A stretch of DNA of 64,000 bases from Copromyces sp. CBS 386.78 (Eukaryota; Ascomycota; Sordariomycetes; Sordariales; Sordariaceae). A program made the translations under genes and the position numbers. The stretch is taken from NCBI GenBank assembly GCA_030685235.1, contig MU839129.1, forward strand, positions 248,001 through 312,000. The letters are read 5' to 3'. Positions 10,289 to 23,357 of the stretch are shown in pieces (the first letter of the stretch is position 1; the number at the start of each line of letters is the position of its first letter). The notes beneath the pieces are model-generated. The model worked only from the letters and a program-made list of their open reading frames with translations, did no database searches and had not been told where the DNA came from.

Positions 10289-11061
10289 TCAGTCTTCCGA
10301 AGGTCTGGCGTCTCCCGGAGGAGGACCGATCTGGGCTTTGAGGTGTCTTGGGTGGAATAGAGACGGGGCCATGGTCGCATCACCTGTTACGTCCAAGGTA
10401 GTGAGCCGATAGAGGGATTTAGAGGTTAGAGGGAGAAGTATGCTTGGACAGAGTAAATAACCTACCTTTCATCCGATGTCACCATCAGCGAAATAGCGAA
10501 TAGTCCAATAGCATATCTTTTTCTTCGAGTAAAGAGTAAAATCCTAAGATTTGAATTCTTGTTAGTCCAGAAATGCCAGTGGGTCCAGTACCTTGCATTT
10601 GAGCTGCCGATGTATGCAAGTTTGGTATCGTGACGCTCTTCGAGTCAACCCACCCTCGGCTTCAACACCTCCCTCCATCCCAACATCACCACCCGATCAC
10701 TTCTCACCACCACCTCACCCTCAACTCACTTTGGCATCAACATCATTTCCATTACCGACCTTGCCGCCGGGCTCCACGCAAAATTTCTGCACAGGGCACA
10801 TAGGGCACACACTTTTTTTTTTTTTTTTTCCCCATTTAAGCCCGGCCCCCGACCCCTCCTCTCTTCTCCCAAACCTCTTCCTCCCTTCATCCATCATCAC
10901 CAACCACTTGGACCCAAACTCGACCACCACACCACCACAACTCAATCGTCTTTTTCAGTCTCCGCATTGAAATCCCACAAATACTCTCCCCTCCCTTTTC
11001 TTACTTTCTCTCACTCGTCGTCGCATTTTCTCCTTCACTCAACTCGCCAACACTTGCGACA
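10289..11061 (+). other. Spacer and probable leader of the Q/N-rich gene
   Basis: No gene seen. The second half (about 10660-11061) is C/T/A-rich with an 18-base T run at about 10812, typical of a fungal promoter and 5' leader running into the ATG at 11062. Confidence 0.5.
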
Positions 11062-14000
11062 ATGCAGCAACACGATCCGCAGCAGCAATTCAATCACGGC
11101 CAACAGCACCAGCAGGGCCATCAATTCCCTCACCATCAGAACTCCATGATGATGTATGGCAACCACCAGATGCAGATGCAGATGCCTCCTTCACCGGCAA
11201 TGCAGCACCACCAGCAGGCCCCGCATCGCGGACCGCCGCGTCGCCCTCGTATTTTTGCGCAATCCTTCCAGGAGAGCGACATCCCTCAGCAGTTCTTCGG
11301 CCAGCAGTCACAGTCGCACGCTCTTCCTCAGCAACAGCAGAATGGTCAAGTCTTCCATCAGCCTCAGCAGAATGGTCAAGTCTTCCATCAGCCCCAGCAG
11401 TCGCAGTCGCAAGTTGCTCCTCAGCAACAGCAGAATGGTCAAGTCTTCCATCAGCCTCAGCAGCAGGCTATGTATCCTCAGCAGCAGGCCATGTATCAAG
11501 AGGCGCAGATGATGAATTGGCAGCAGCAGCAGCAGCAGCAGGCCGGCGCTCAGCCTAACCTCACCAACCAGTCCATGAACATGGACTTCAACTTCAATCC
11601 CCAGCAGCAATCGGGTCCCCAAGGCAACTAGGAGAATGCTTTGGGAACTTCAAACAGCTCGCTGGGCGATCTGGACCTTCAGAACTTTGACTTTGGCGGC
11701 TTCGACCTCGGCAACGTTGACCTCAGCAACTTTGATGTCAACAACCTTGACTTCAACAACTTTGGCCATCTCCAAGGTCAGCAGCAGCAGCAGAATGAGA
11801 TTGCTCAGAATGCCGTCAACTGGCCATCTGAGAACGTCTTCCATGGTCGCAACAATTCGTCAGTGTCTTTGATGACTCCGCCTGTCGACAATTCGTATGG
11901 TGGTGGTTTCGTCAATTCCTCTCCTGCTCAGAATGCGCAAAACTCTTTCAGCAACACTCCCGTCACAGAGTCGCTCAACACCTTTAACAATTCTCCCGGC
12001 CAAATTTCGCACGACTCGTTCACCAACAATCCCGGTGAGAACTCGTTCGACAATCAGGCCTCGCAAGTTGCCAATCATAGCCGGGTCAACTCGTCAGTGG
12101 CTTTGACTCCTCCTGCCGACAACTCGTCTGGTCAGGCCAACAACAACATCAGTCTCGAGCAGGCCTTGCTTAACGCCTTCAGCAACAGTCCCGTCGCAGA
12201 GTCGCCCAACCCTTCCAATACCACTCCCGCCGACATTTCGCAGAGCTCTCCCAACACTTCCATCAACAGTGCCGCAGAGGACTTCTCAGCTGGCTCTCCT
12301 TCTGCAGATGCACTCAACTCTTTCAACGCCTCTCCTGTTCAGGACTCTTCGGCTGGCTATGGAGTCGAAGTCGGCCATCACAACTTCGGTGACTTGTCGG
12401 GATCTTTTGCTCCTGCGAGCGAGAATCATCAGAACTGGGTTGATCTCACGGATGACACTGTCGCCTTTGGCCAAGGATCGCAAGCTGCCAACTATGGCCA
12501 GATCGACCCCTTCACTTCATTTGCCTCGCCGGCTGAGAATCACCAGCAGCAGGCTCTCAACTTGGCACAAGACAACCAGTTCAATGTCCACCAGCTTCAA
12601 GCTTTCCCTAACCCACCAGGTGTTCAATCGGCCCAGCAATACGGCTCTCCCCATGTCCCGAATACCCCATCTCCTGCTCAGCAATCTTGCGCTCCCACAA
12701 CCAAGAAGTCGACTAGGAAAAAGGCACCTTTGCCCAAGAAGCCAGCCGCCAAGCGTCCTGCTGCAAAGAGAGCGAAGAAGACCAAGGCTCCTGCCAACAA
12801 CGAGCAGATTGCTAACTCCGAGGCTGTTGACAACGGTGACATCGCTGATGAGGACGTCAACGCGTATCTCTGGGGAGCTGAGCTCCAGCCCCATGAGTAT
12901 TCGTATGACCTCGATGAATCCCTTCGCAACTTTAGCGATTCGGTTCCCCAGAGGAATGTGCCCACCATGAACGGAAATTTGCCTGCTCCTGCCGGTAATG
13001 GCATCCAGAACGATCCTCTCGTCCAATTCCTCGATGAGGAGAACGCTCGACTCAATGCCATGCCGCAGCAAACCAAACAGGTAAGCATCGCAACTCCCCA
13101 TATTCTCGACAGGTTGACTAACACAGACCAGAAGCCACAATTGACCATCGCTGTGGACCTTGAGCCCCCGGCCAGGAGCCCTCCTAACAAGCGCAAGCGC
13201 GGCAACTCGACTGCCACATCAGCCGTCACGGAGACCGCCCCGGCCCCCAAGAAGAGAAGAGTAGTGGCGAAGAGGGCCAAGGCAAAGGGCAGCTTGTCCA
13301 AGTCGGCCTCCTCGGCCAAGTTCGGTCTCGGCAAAGGCGCGGGCACCGGTCTCAATTCCCCAAGGACCGTTTACATCTTTGAGGATCGTGCCTTCTACTT
13401 GATCCCCGCCAAAATCATGCCCGACTTCCTCGCCTTCGTCAGTACGCCCAGAGAGGTTCCGGCCCCGCAGCCGCTTGCCACTGAGCAACAACAGCCTGCT
13501 CCTGTCCAGCAGGATGCTCCCTACCAACAGCAGCCCTTCGATGACCAGCAGCTTGCCAGTGAGCAACAGCAGTCCTTCGTTCAGCAGCAGCCTTTCGATC
13601 AACAGCTGTCTGCTCCTGTTCTGCAACCAGATTCATTCCAAGACGACTTTGAGCCTGCTTACGACATCGAGGGTCGCCTCCTCACCCTGCTCCAAGATGA
13701 CCAAGTCAACGAGCAAAACAACGATGACGACCCGTTTGCCCCGGCTCCCCGCCGCAGCCCTGCTCCTCTCAGCGAAGCGGCCATCGCCTTTGGGCTCACT
13801 AGCCTCTCGACCGAACACAGCCCGGCGTCCACGTTGCCTGTTCAAAACCCACCGCAGGCCTCCTCGTTTCCTTCCCTTGCCCCTGAACCCGAGTTCCCTT
13901 TTTCCACACCGATAAAGCCCTTCGGCAGCGACCTCGACGAGAACGGCAACGTCATCATCAACCCGATCCCCGAGCGCAGCTTCCGTTGTATGCCTGACAA

Positions 14001-14289
14001 CCGTGAGATCGTTGAGCGGTTCAACCTGGCTCGGGTAGGCAGCGGCACTGAGCGCGACGTGAGCCACCTGGAATACTTCATCGACCTGGTCCACCGCAGC
14101 GGCCTGCTCGCTTGCAGCCATCTCGAGGAGATCCCCGGCGGTTTCCGCTGGGAGTCATGGAAGACTGCTGAGGAGAATCTGCTGGCGCTTCGTCCGTTTT
14201 TCGGCACTGTGACCACCAGGGATTGGTTCTTGCAATGGGAAGCAGGTGAGAATCCGGTCCAGCTTGCTGAGCGGGAGGAGGACGAGTAG
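11062..14289 (+). CDS. Q/N-rich nuclear-type protein, frame broken by one in-frame TAG
   Basis: One reading frame runs from ATG 11062 to TAG 14287-14289 with a single internal amber codon at 11629-11631 (codon 190). The first part is Q-rich with repeats around QQNGQVFHQPQQ. After the amber the frame continues with N/D/F-rich repeats (LDLQNFDFGGFDLGNVDL), N/S-rich spacers ending in NSF-type motifs, a lysine-rich nuclear-localisation-like block (KKSTRKKAPLPKKPAAKRP), a second basic block (KRKRGN, KKRRVVAKRAK), more Q-rich sequence and a compact C-terminus. A 51-nt intron is likely at 13081-13131 (gtaagc, ctaac, ccag). The first ATG after the amber is 11872, which would give a 788-residue product. 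No acceptable intron removes the TAG. Alternatives are two genes, a nonsense mutation, a sequence error or readthrough. No enzymatic domain is seen. Confidence 0.6.
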
Positions 14290-15616
14290 GTGGTTTTGGA
14301 GCTTGAACTTGAAGGGTGAAGCGATTCTTGTCCTGTGATGGAGAGTGGAAGAAGAGTGTCTCCTTCCTTTGACAGAAGCAAGAAGGATTGTCTCCAGTCA
14401 AGCACCAGAAGGATTGGCGATTGAAATGCGTCAATGTTCCACATCAACCAACGACTATCCAACAAGTTACACCAACAACAAGTGGTTTGATCTTATGTAC
14501 CGGCCACATACATCGGCAGACACTGTCAGTTGACAACAGGTCAACAAACAACACAAAGTCGACAAACAGATCGACAAACGGATACGATTTCTTTTTTCTC
14601 ATTTCATTACTTGCTTTTATCAAGAATCAGCTTGCTGTTCAACGCAAAAAAAACAGCAGCACACAGAATATTCATGACAACAGCATTTCCACAGCCTCAC
14701 GGTCTGGTCTGGTCTGGTCACCGATCCGTCTGATTTGGACAGGTTTTCTTACATATTTCGAATTTGGCACTTGGCACTTGGAAGGAGTTTGGGAAAAGAT
14801 GATACCCAGAGATACCCAGAGATACCCATGATGCATTTTCAGGCGCTTTTCGATTTCATTTTCTATGGCAGGGATTCAGGGATACACAGGTACAATGGTT
14901 ATGAAGGTTACGATTTTATGAGGTTATGATCATATGAGCTTTCACGAGCATACGAAGGATATGATACATGATCGATATGGTTTTCTCTTGTGCATTTTGC
15001 TAGGTGCTCTTCTCAAGCATCAACCCCCTTCATTCGAAGTTGGAGTTGGTTTATGGATGCGCAGAGAGAGCAGGGTAGGATAGCCCTCAGCAAAATTTTA
15101 GAGAGACCATGGATACGGTTCGGAAATAGTTATTAGTTGATCAAAATCATTTGAATTGCACACATGAACAGCTTGGTGATGTGTTATGTATGTGTGCTTG
15201 AGTTGTTCATCTTCGAGCATCTAACGAGACTTGGCTCCAGCCGTAGCTATTTGGGAGCATGTGTCTCTCAACATTTCTATGACTAACTTCCTGCTCGTAC
15301 TGTCTTGTCCATCGCTACTCTTCCTCCTCCTCCTCCTCCTCCTCCTCCTCCCAAAGCTTCCAATAGACATGATTCCGTCCTCAATACCTGCTCTTGTTAG
15401 CTTGTTTCCGACCCCAACTATTGACTCGCATTTCTTCCCATGTCCCTTAACAATATCCTTGGCTTCGAGCTTCTCTTGTTCTTCTCAAACTCCACGACCT
15501 CCTCGGCCTCCTCGCAGCACGCTTGCCCCGCCCACACCTACTTGCCACTTGGTGTCTTTTCGGTGGTGTATCTTTATTTTGTCAAGTCCTACCTACACTA
15601 GGGGCACCGTGTTCCA
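14290..15616. other. Spacer between convergent genes
   Basis: No gene seen. It holds the 3' regions of both flanking genes. Visible details are a 10-bp repeat gatacccaga (three copies near 14803-14832) and a (TCC)n microsatellite at 15322-15352. Confidence 0.5.
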
Positions 15617-16789
15617 CTACCGGCCGTCACTCCCTTCTCCAGGAGCAGCACCAGTCCCGCTGGTAGATACTGGAGTTCCCCTAGGTGCCGTAGACATTGT
15701 AGACATAGATGTTCCACCGGTAGATACTCCGGGTCCTCCAGGTACTCCAAATACTGGGGGTACCGCATCTGTCCTAGGTGCCCTCGACCGTCGTCTAGTT
15801 CCAACTAATCTTGTAGTCCCAACCCCAGCTCCAGCTCCAGCTCCAGCTCCAGCCCCAGCTCCCACTCCAGGACCAACTCCTAATCCAAACCCAAATCCAG
15901 CTCCTCCTCCTCCTCCTCCTCCTCCTCCTCCAGATCCACCTCCCCGTCCACCCGAGCTACTACCCACCCCAGGCCCATGTTCCTCCCAATCCTCCCACCC
16001 CCCACCGCCCTCAAACCCCCTCCTATTCTGAAACTCGGCAAACTGCCCCCCTCCCCGCATCGCCTCCCAAACCTCCTCGAACTCCGTATCCACTTTTTCG
16101 TCTATGATTGGTCCCTGGAAAGGATACCCCAACACCACGGCAACCGCCTGTCTACACGCTTGCTTGATATTCTCCTCGGAGACGTTGGCTTCGCGGAGTT
16201 CGAGTAGAGCGACGGCACATCGAAGGATGCGCAGCATGGACGGCGGGAGGGACATGTAGCGGGCGAGGTAGGGGAAGGGGACGGCGGAAGAGAGGTTATG
16301 GGTTAGGTGGCGGCGGAAAGAGGTGAGGAGGGTTGTTTGGTGGGGTGTTAGGGGCGGGAGCATGGTTGGGTCGGTGGTGTTGGGGAGGGAGGAGAATGTC
16401 TCCTCGTAGGAGGGGTGTGAGGGGCCTGGTTCTCGCGCTTCGCTTGGGTGTGGTGGTGGTTGTGGTTGCTGTTGCCGTTGCCGCTGTTGTTGTCGCCGCT
16501 GTTCCTGCCGTTCTAAATTTGTCGGCCCAGAGCTAGCTTGTGGCGGTGATTGCTGCCGCGGTTGCGGTTGAGACTGCGGTTGAGGCTGCCCCAGGAGCGC
16601 AGGCTCTATGTTGGAGTTGAGTTGCGGCTGAGGTCGAGCCTGAAGCAGAGAATGGGAGCTAGGGAGCAAGCGGGGTACGGCATTGACTGCTAAGAAGGCG
16701 GACAACGGGGATAAGGGTTCTTTTTTGACGCTGGGGTTGTCATCGTTATTGTTGTCGTTGCCGCCATTGTTTGGGGGTGTTGATGACAT
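15617..16789 (-). CDS. Hypothetical protein with conserved-looking central domain and Gly/Ala-rich tail
   Basis: A single-exon frame of 390 residues starting at MSSTPPNNGGNDNN. The N-terminal third is Q/P-rich low complexity. The only folded-looking part is residues about 155-250, with amphipathic stretches such as FRRHLTHNLSSAVPFPYLAR, RILRCAVALLELREANVSEE and IKQACRQAVAVVLGYPF, likely helical. The tail has poly-Gly and alternating Gly-Ala runs encoded by (CTCCTC)n and (CCAGCT)n on the plus strand, then Ser/Thr/Gly. I do not recognise a family. The opposite strand is also open for 266 codons, but its Pro/Leu-rich translation mirrors these repeats. The gene is divergent from the next one. Confidence 0.65.
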   Translation of the reverse strand: MSSTPPNNGGNDNNNDDNPSVKKEPLSPLSAFLAVNAVPRLLPSSHSLLQARPQPQLNSNIEPALLGQPQPQSQPQPRQQSPPQASSGPTNLERQEQRRQQQRQRQQQPQPPPHPSEAREPGPSHPSYEETFSSLPNTTDPTMLPPLTPHQTTLLTSFRRHLTHNLSSAVPFPYLARYMSLPPSMLRILRCAVALLELREANVSEENIKQACRQAVAVVLGYPFQGPIIDEKVDTEFEEVWEAMRGGGQFAEFQNRRGFEGGGGWEDWEEHGPGVGSSSGGRGGGSGGGGGGGGGGAGFGFGLGVGPGVGAGAGAGAGAGAGVGTTRLVGTRRRSRAPRTDAVPPVFGVPGGPGVSTGGTSMSTMSTAPRGTPVSTSGTGAAPGEGSDGR

Positions 16790-17405
16790 TTTTGAATGTC
16801 AGGGCCGGGTGTTCGCGGTTGTTGCGGTACCCACAAGAAAAGATGAGCAGAGTTACTATTGAGGTGGTGGGACAGGAGGTTTAAGCCTCCAATTAATACG
16901 GAAAAGTAGGAGGTGATCTCGGCGGTTCCTGTAAGTTCTTCGATAAAGATTGGACGGTTGATGTAGAGAAGGAGAGAATAAGTGTCTTGGATGCAAAGCG
17001 AACATACCTGTACCTAGTTTTTATAAAACTTTCCACCCCTTGAGGATGTCTTCCATGCTTTTCTGTCTATAGTCATGGTTTGCTAGGTTGTCCATGGTGA
17101 CGACGGAGTATGCTGGTAGGGGCCCGTTTGGACTATTCCATTGTGTTCGCGTCAAACTGAAATAGGAGAATCAGGTCGATAGATACAAACCCTACCCACT
17201 TGTTTTGAGAAAACGAGTACACTCTGGTGCGTTCTTCGAGATAGCTGGATGATTTTCGTTACATAAAACAGGCAGATAGTCAGTATCGCGCGCTCCAAGG
17301 AACTTAACTTACAAACTCATCGACAGTTGCCCACAGCCAACCGCAACACCCAACCTCTCACTGGGTCCCGATTGTTTTCAACACCTCCTTCCCCTCTCCT
17401 CAAAG
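16790..17405. other. Divergent promoter region
   Basis: About 0.6 kb between two divergent hypothetical genes. A TATAAAA sequence occurs at 17022-17028. No ORF is convincing. Confidence 0.4.
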
Positions 17406-18119
17406 ATGACGACTCCAGGTCCTAACGGATCTCAAAGCGACAGCCAACAATATCCAGCTTCATCATCCACACTGTCCGCACTCCGTTCATCCCCTCGTCC
17501 CTTTATCGATTCCCAAGCATCCACACACCACACTATACCTCCCCAGCCACCAAGCCCTCTCCCACCAAGAACCGGCAGGAGCAAATCCGCCCCTCCAACA
17601 TCAACAACGTCAAAAACACCAGCTGCCACCAGCAAGCCCAGGCCTCCCAAGCCAACATTCTCCGAAATCTCCTCCCTCTACCAGTACACCTGGGAGCGCA
17701 TCGACGACCTCAAGCTCATCACCGGTGCCCTCTGCGAGAAGTTGATTGCGCTAGAAGACACCGTGGCGACCCTGGACGAGGGAGATGACATGAAGGTCTT
17801 CACGAAGAAGGCTTTTGACATTGCGACAGAGGGCCAGCTCATAGCGATGATCGCGGAGCAGTTTAAGGAGACTGGGTCGATGATAGCGGATAGGGCGACG
17901 GACGTAGGTTTGGATGATCTTGATGGGAACGGGAACGGGAATGGGAAGGAAAATGGGAAGGGGAATGGGGAAGTGGATGAGAAGGGCGATGGGAAAGTGG
18001 ATGGAAAAAGGAATGGGAGTGGTAAAGCAAAGAAGCGGGGGAGGAAGAGGCAGAGGGTCACGGTCAGTGATCCCAAAACGGTCAGTGATCTCGACACAGA
18101 CAGTGACCCAGATTTGTGA
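17406..18119 (+). CDS. Small hypothetical protein, probably nuclear
   Basis: A 237-residue frame starting at MTTPGPNGSQSDSQQ. The first 85 residues are Ser/Pro/Thr-rich and disordered. Residues about 90-165 (ISSLYQYTWERIDDLKLITG, ALCEKLIALEDTVATLDEG) form a plausible helical or coiled-coil segment. A repetitive NGNGNGKENGKGNG tract follows, made by a degenerate gggaa(c/t)ggg repeat. The C-terminus is strongly basic (KAKKRGRKRQRV), a probable nuclear localisation signal, followed by an acidic SDP/SDL tail. No family is recognised. It is divergent from the 390-residue gene. Confidence 0.6.
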   Translation: MTTPGPNGSQSDSQQYPASSSTLSALRSSPRPFIDSQASTHHTIPPQPPSPLPPRTGRSKSAPPTSTTSKTPAATSKPRPPKPTFSEISSLYQYTWERIDDLKLITGALCEKLIALEDTVATLDEGDDMKVFTKKAFDIATEGQLIAMIAEQFKETGSMIADRATDVGLDDLDGNGNGNGKENGKGNGEVDEKGDGKVDGKRNGSGKAKKRGRKRQRVTVSDPKTVSDLDTDSDPDL

Positions 18120-21100
18120 TGTCTGCAAAAGCCGAGTGTCGGGGGCGGAGACAGACAAAAAGGGCATGGCATTACCACTACAGTATTGCCGTGGTAAAAA
18201 AGAAGGAGGAGTGTCCTCGAGGGGTCCTGGCCGTGGGAAAATGCCTGGGCCCATGGGGTAAGCGAAATAACAAAAGAGACCGGGCACTGTGTCTGTAGCT
18301 CATGAAACAAACATGTCCATAAGTGTTCTCCTGGTACTTTACCTGTTCAGACACAGCGAGCATTTGCAGTCATCCTTTGTGACGGCAGATGCCCAGTCCT
18401 GCTCCAGCCTGATGAAGCCTTCCCAGCGGACACTCGCGAGTTTCTGGCCATTTAACCCACAAGGCAGACAATGAAATGTCGACTTTATGTGCAAAATGCA
18501 CCAGTAAAGTAGCTCCAGTGGTCCAGGGCTTGCGTAGGGATTTCAAAGACCCTCCTAGGGCATCACAAGATGGGGAGGCATGGGAGCGACGTCGAATCGG
18601 AATATCGAAAACACTTGTCGCAGCTACATATGACCCCATCCAGATTGTGCCTGTGGCAAAAAGCAACGCGGCCCGGGCCGTCGCGGTAGGTCATTATCAT
18701 GCACAATTTGGAAAAAGGTACCTGAGTGCGATTCGTACGTTGGCCCATGGTACCGCATGTCTGGCGTGAAGCTTTAGTCGAAGTAAAGGGAGCCACCACC
18801 ATGGACGAAGATGTCATCTGATGGTAGTGTATTTCGTAAGTGGTCGAAGATAGAGTACGGACGTGTTGTGTTGATGGAATTCGAGAGTGTCATGTTCCCA
18901 GCCTGGTCTGACAAGGCTTTGTTTACTTCAGTCAGGGGTAGACGATGGGGCTTGCTTTTCTTGGCCGAACACCCGAAGATCTAGTTGATAGAGCCATCAG
19001 GGTGCATCAACGTGTTGTAGGTCCATCGTAATCGTAAGGCGGATGTTCCGCAACGCTTGTCGTCGGTTGGATGGTGGTCTAAAGAGGATGGGCCGAGCAC
19101 ACCCGACGACCCGATTACATCCGCGGGTACATGGCAAACAGAATCACAACAAGACCAGCAGTTGGCCTTGTTAACCAAGTTGTTCTTGGATCCGTTTCTT
19201 TTTGTAATGATGATCATAGATTCATCTTGTCCGGATCGTGATGTCGGCAACTATCCAGCCCTCGGGTGATTATATAGGTAGGTCTGCTCACCACATCCGA
19301 TCTTGTTAGCCGACTGCCCTGACCGTGTGTAAGTGATAGGGTATCATTCAGTAGCCTCGTAGCCGCGTCCTAACAGCCAACGTTTTGTGACGTCAAGTGA
19401 AGGTCTCGACTCTTTCTTTTTTGGAACAGCTGCAGCTACTTGACAGCTTGGAATCCGGGGAGCATGAAGGCCAATGCCGGAAGCAGGCGGCTTATTCGAT
19501 CCAACATTACCGGGCGTGTGGCTATTCAGGGGAAAGGGAACGCCAGCAGCAGCAGTCGGGAGTCGGGCCAAGCTGGCAGCATTCCTCCGGACCGTTCCGG
19601 TGAATGGGGCCCGACGATAATGGTGTTGCCGAAAGGCCAGGGTTTGCCAGGGTTATAGGTGCACTTTGGGCGGCTTTGGATCAGGCTTAGCCAGGGGTTG
19701 GAATCGCAGTTCCCATGTCTCCAGGGTTGTTAATGAACTGTCAAGGATAGCTCTCATCTACCCCGCGGTGTAACATGTTAAGACGATCCCGCCTTGCCCA
19801 CAATATCCAAGTTAAAGTTGCGGTAAGCCCGGGCGATGACGGTTTTGGTTCCTTTTTACCCCCTTTTCCCCAGATCCACTGTGGTTCGCGTTCCATCGAG
19901 CATGTTGTCTAGCAAGGCACAATTTTGCTGGGATAGGGGAGTGTTTTGTTGATGTTGGATTACATATCGTGGCTGACCAGCCAACCAGCAGCACCAGCCG
20001 ACACTGATCGGAAGAAGGGTTGAAAATTGATGTGTGGCTGCAATGGACATCGACTCTTCTTTTTCTCTAGCTGTGGCTTCACCTGTGGCGCAGACAGCAG
20101 GGAAGAGCTTCGAGCCATTCTCTCAAAGCTCAGCAAGCAAAAGATATCGGAGTGGAGCCGAGAGGAGCTGCCGAACGGGACGGGAGCTATGGCCATGCAA
20201 TCCACTTGCGAGCAAGATCATGACGAATTATTTGAATGGAGAGCTTCCGTTATTGCCAAAACTAGACTTTTGTTGGCCCAAGAAATACGCAAGAGAACAA
20301 ACGACGAATGAAAGTGACAAATTTGAGAGGCCAAAGGGAGCCAACAATTGTCGTGAAACTGCCAGCGTGGACAACCAACAGAAAGGATGCAGATGCAGTG
20401 AGGCGAGGCCGCAAGAGAGCTCCGCTTGGGCTGGGGGGTCTCGGCGAGAGGGGAACGGATGGGGAATCGACGAAAATGGCAGACAGTCACCGTCGTCGGT
20501 CTTGAGCCGAATGTCTCCAAACTTTCCCGTAGCCCATGCTTGGTTTCCATATTCCGCCCCGTACCTTACCGGATGCCCCGTGTCAGCTGAGCAGGTTCTT
20601 GTTAGTTGGATACAAGCCTTGTTGTTGATGTTGTTGTCGATGCTGATTCTGGTGATGATGGTGTTGACAGTCAGTCTCGGACGATGGACGGCGGAGGACG
20701 GCATGCAACGCGATGCATGAGTGATTTCGAGCTGTCAAGACTATCAAATAAGAGCAAGCTGTCCAGACGGAAAGAACCAGCCTGATCCCCGTTGCCGATT
20801 TTCTCTACACTACGTGTACACGACGTGTACCAGCAAACAAAGGCCCGACGAGAAAAAGAGATTCTCTGGGAATATCGGCGCCTGGCCTGTTAGCCTGGTA
20901 CGAGGCCGGCATCACGGCTCCCCCGTAGGCCCCGGTGACGGAGTGCCCTGGCTGACCCTTTTCTTTGGGTAAGCACCGGCCTTGCAGTCGGAACTCTGAA
21001 ATGTCACATCGACATTTTGACTCATCCAGTTGGCATTACAAATGCAGGACCCGTGAAGCACACAGCGTGACCGTAATCCACGGCTTCTCCGGCAACACAA

Positions 21101-21600
21101 GTTATCTCATTGTTGCCTCTTGTCGACGACGTCAAAGAAGGATGGGAATCTCTTCAAGCCAAGGGCGTGGCCGAGTACGGCGTACCCTTTGTGCAGGGTA
21201 GAGAGTGAGGTACTGCGCTAACATCATACGCCAAGCCATTGAGTCGCCCCACTTCACCCCACCACAGCCCACCAGGGAGCAAAGCGGTGATGATGCAACC
21301 GCGATGGGAGACGGCTGGTGGGAGGGATGGAAGGAACGAGCAGAAACCACCCACTGATTTGACCACCCCACCTTGCGCCAGCCAGTTGCCAGTCACCTCA
21401 AACCGAAATTATGTCGCTCATGCCACCACGGTGACATTGGCAGGCGTGGCAGGCATTGAGGGCATTGGTAGGGGTGACGAGGAGCTCCTCTTTTTGCCCC
21501 TCCTTGCCGACTGGGGATTACATACTGATAACCAGACTGGACACGAGCAGGGCAGCTGGAGTCGGCTGGGAAACTAGATAATAGATACAAGAATCTCCTC
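18120..21600. other. Gene-poor spacer upstream of gpd-1
   Basis: About 3.5 kb with no convincing gene. Frames of up to 228 codons exist (for example near 20034-20720) but they are overlapped by equally long frames on the other strand and show no domain or sensible composition. The right end should contain the distal promoter of the strongly expressed glycolytic gene. Confidence 0.5.

Positions 21601-23357
<1,757 letters not shown>

Noticed and set aside
11493..11571. Possible 79-nt intron (gtatca ... ctaac ... ccag) near the amber codon
   Set aside because: Splicing it shifts the frame into an immediate TGA and does not remove the amber codon.
15231..16031. 266-codon plus-strand frame with Pro/Leu runs
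   Set aside because: Antisense shadow of the 390-residue gene; its Pro-rich tail mirrors the Gly/Ala repeats and its start is not a good ATG context.
20034..20720. 228-codon plus-strand frame upstream of gpd-1
   Set aside because: No domain, mixed composition and an equally open overlapping frame on the other strand; more likely promoter DNA.
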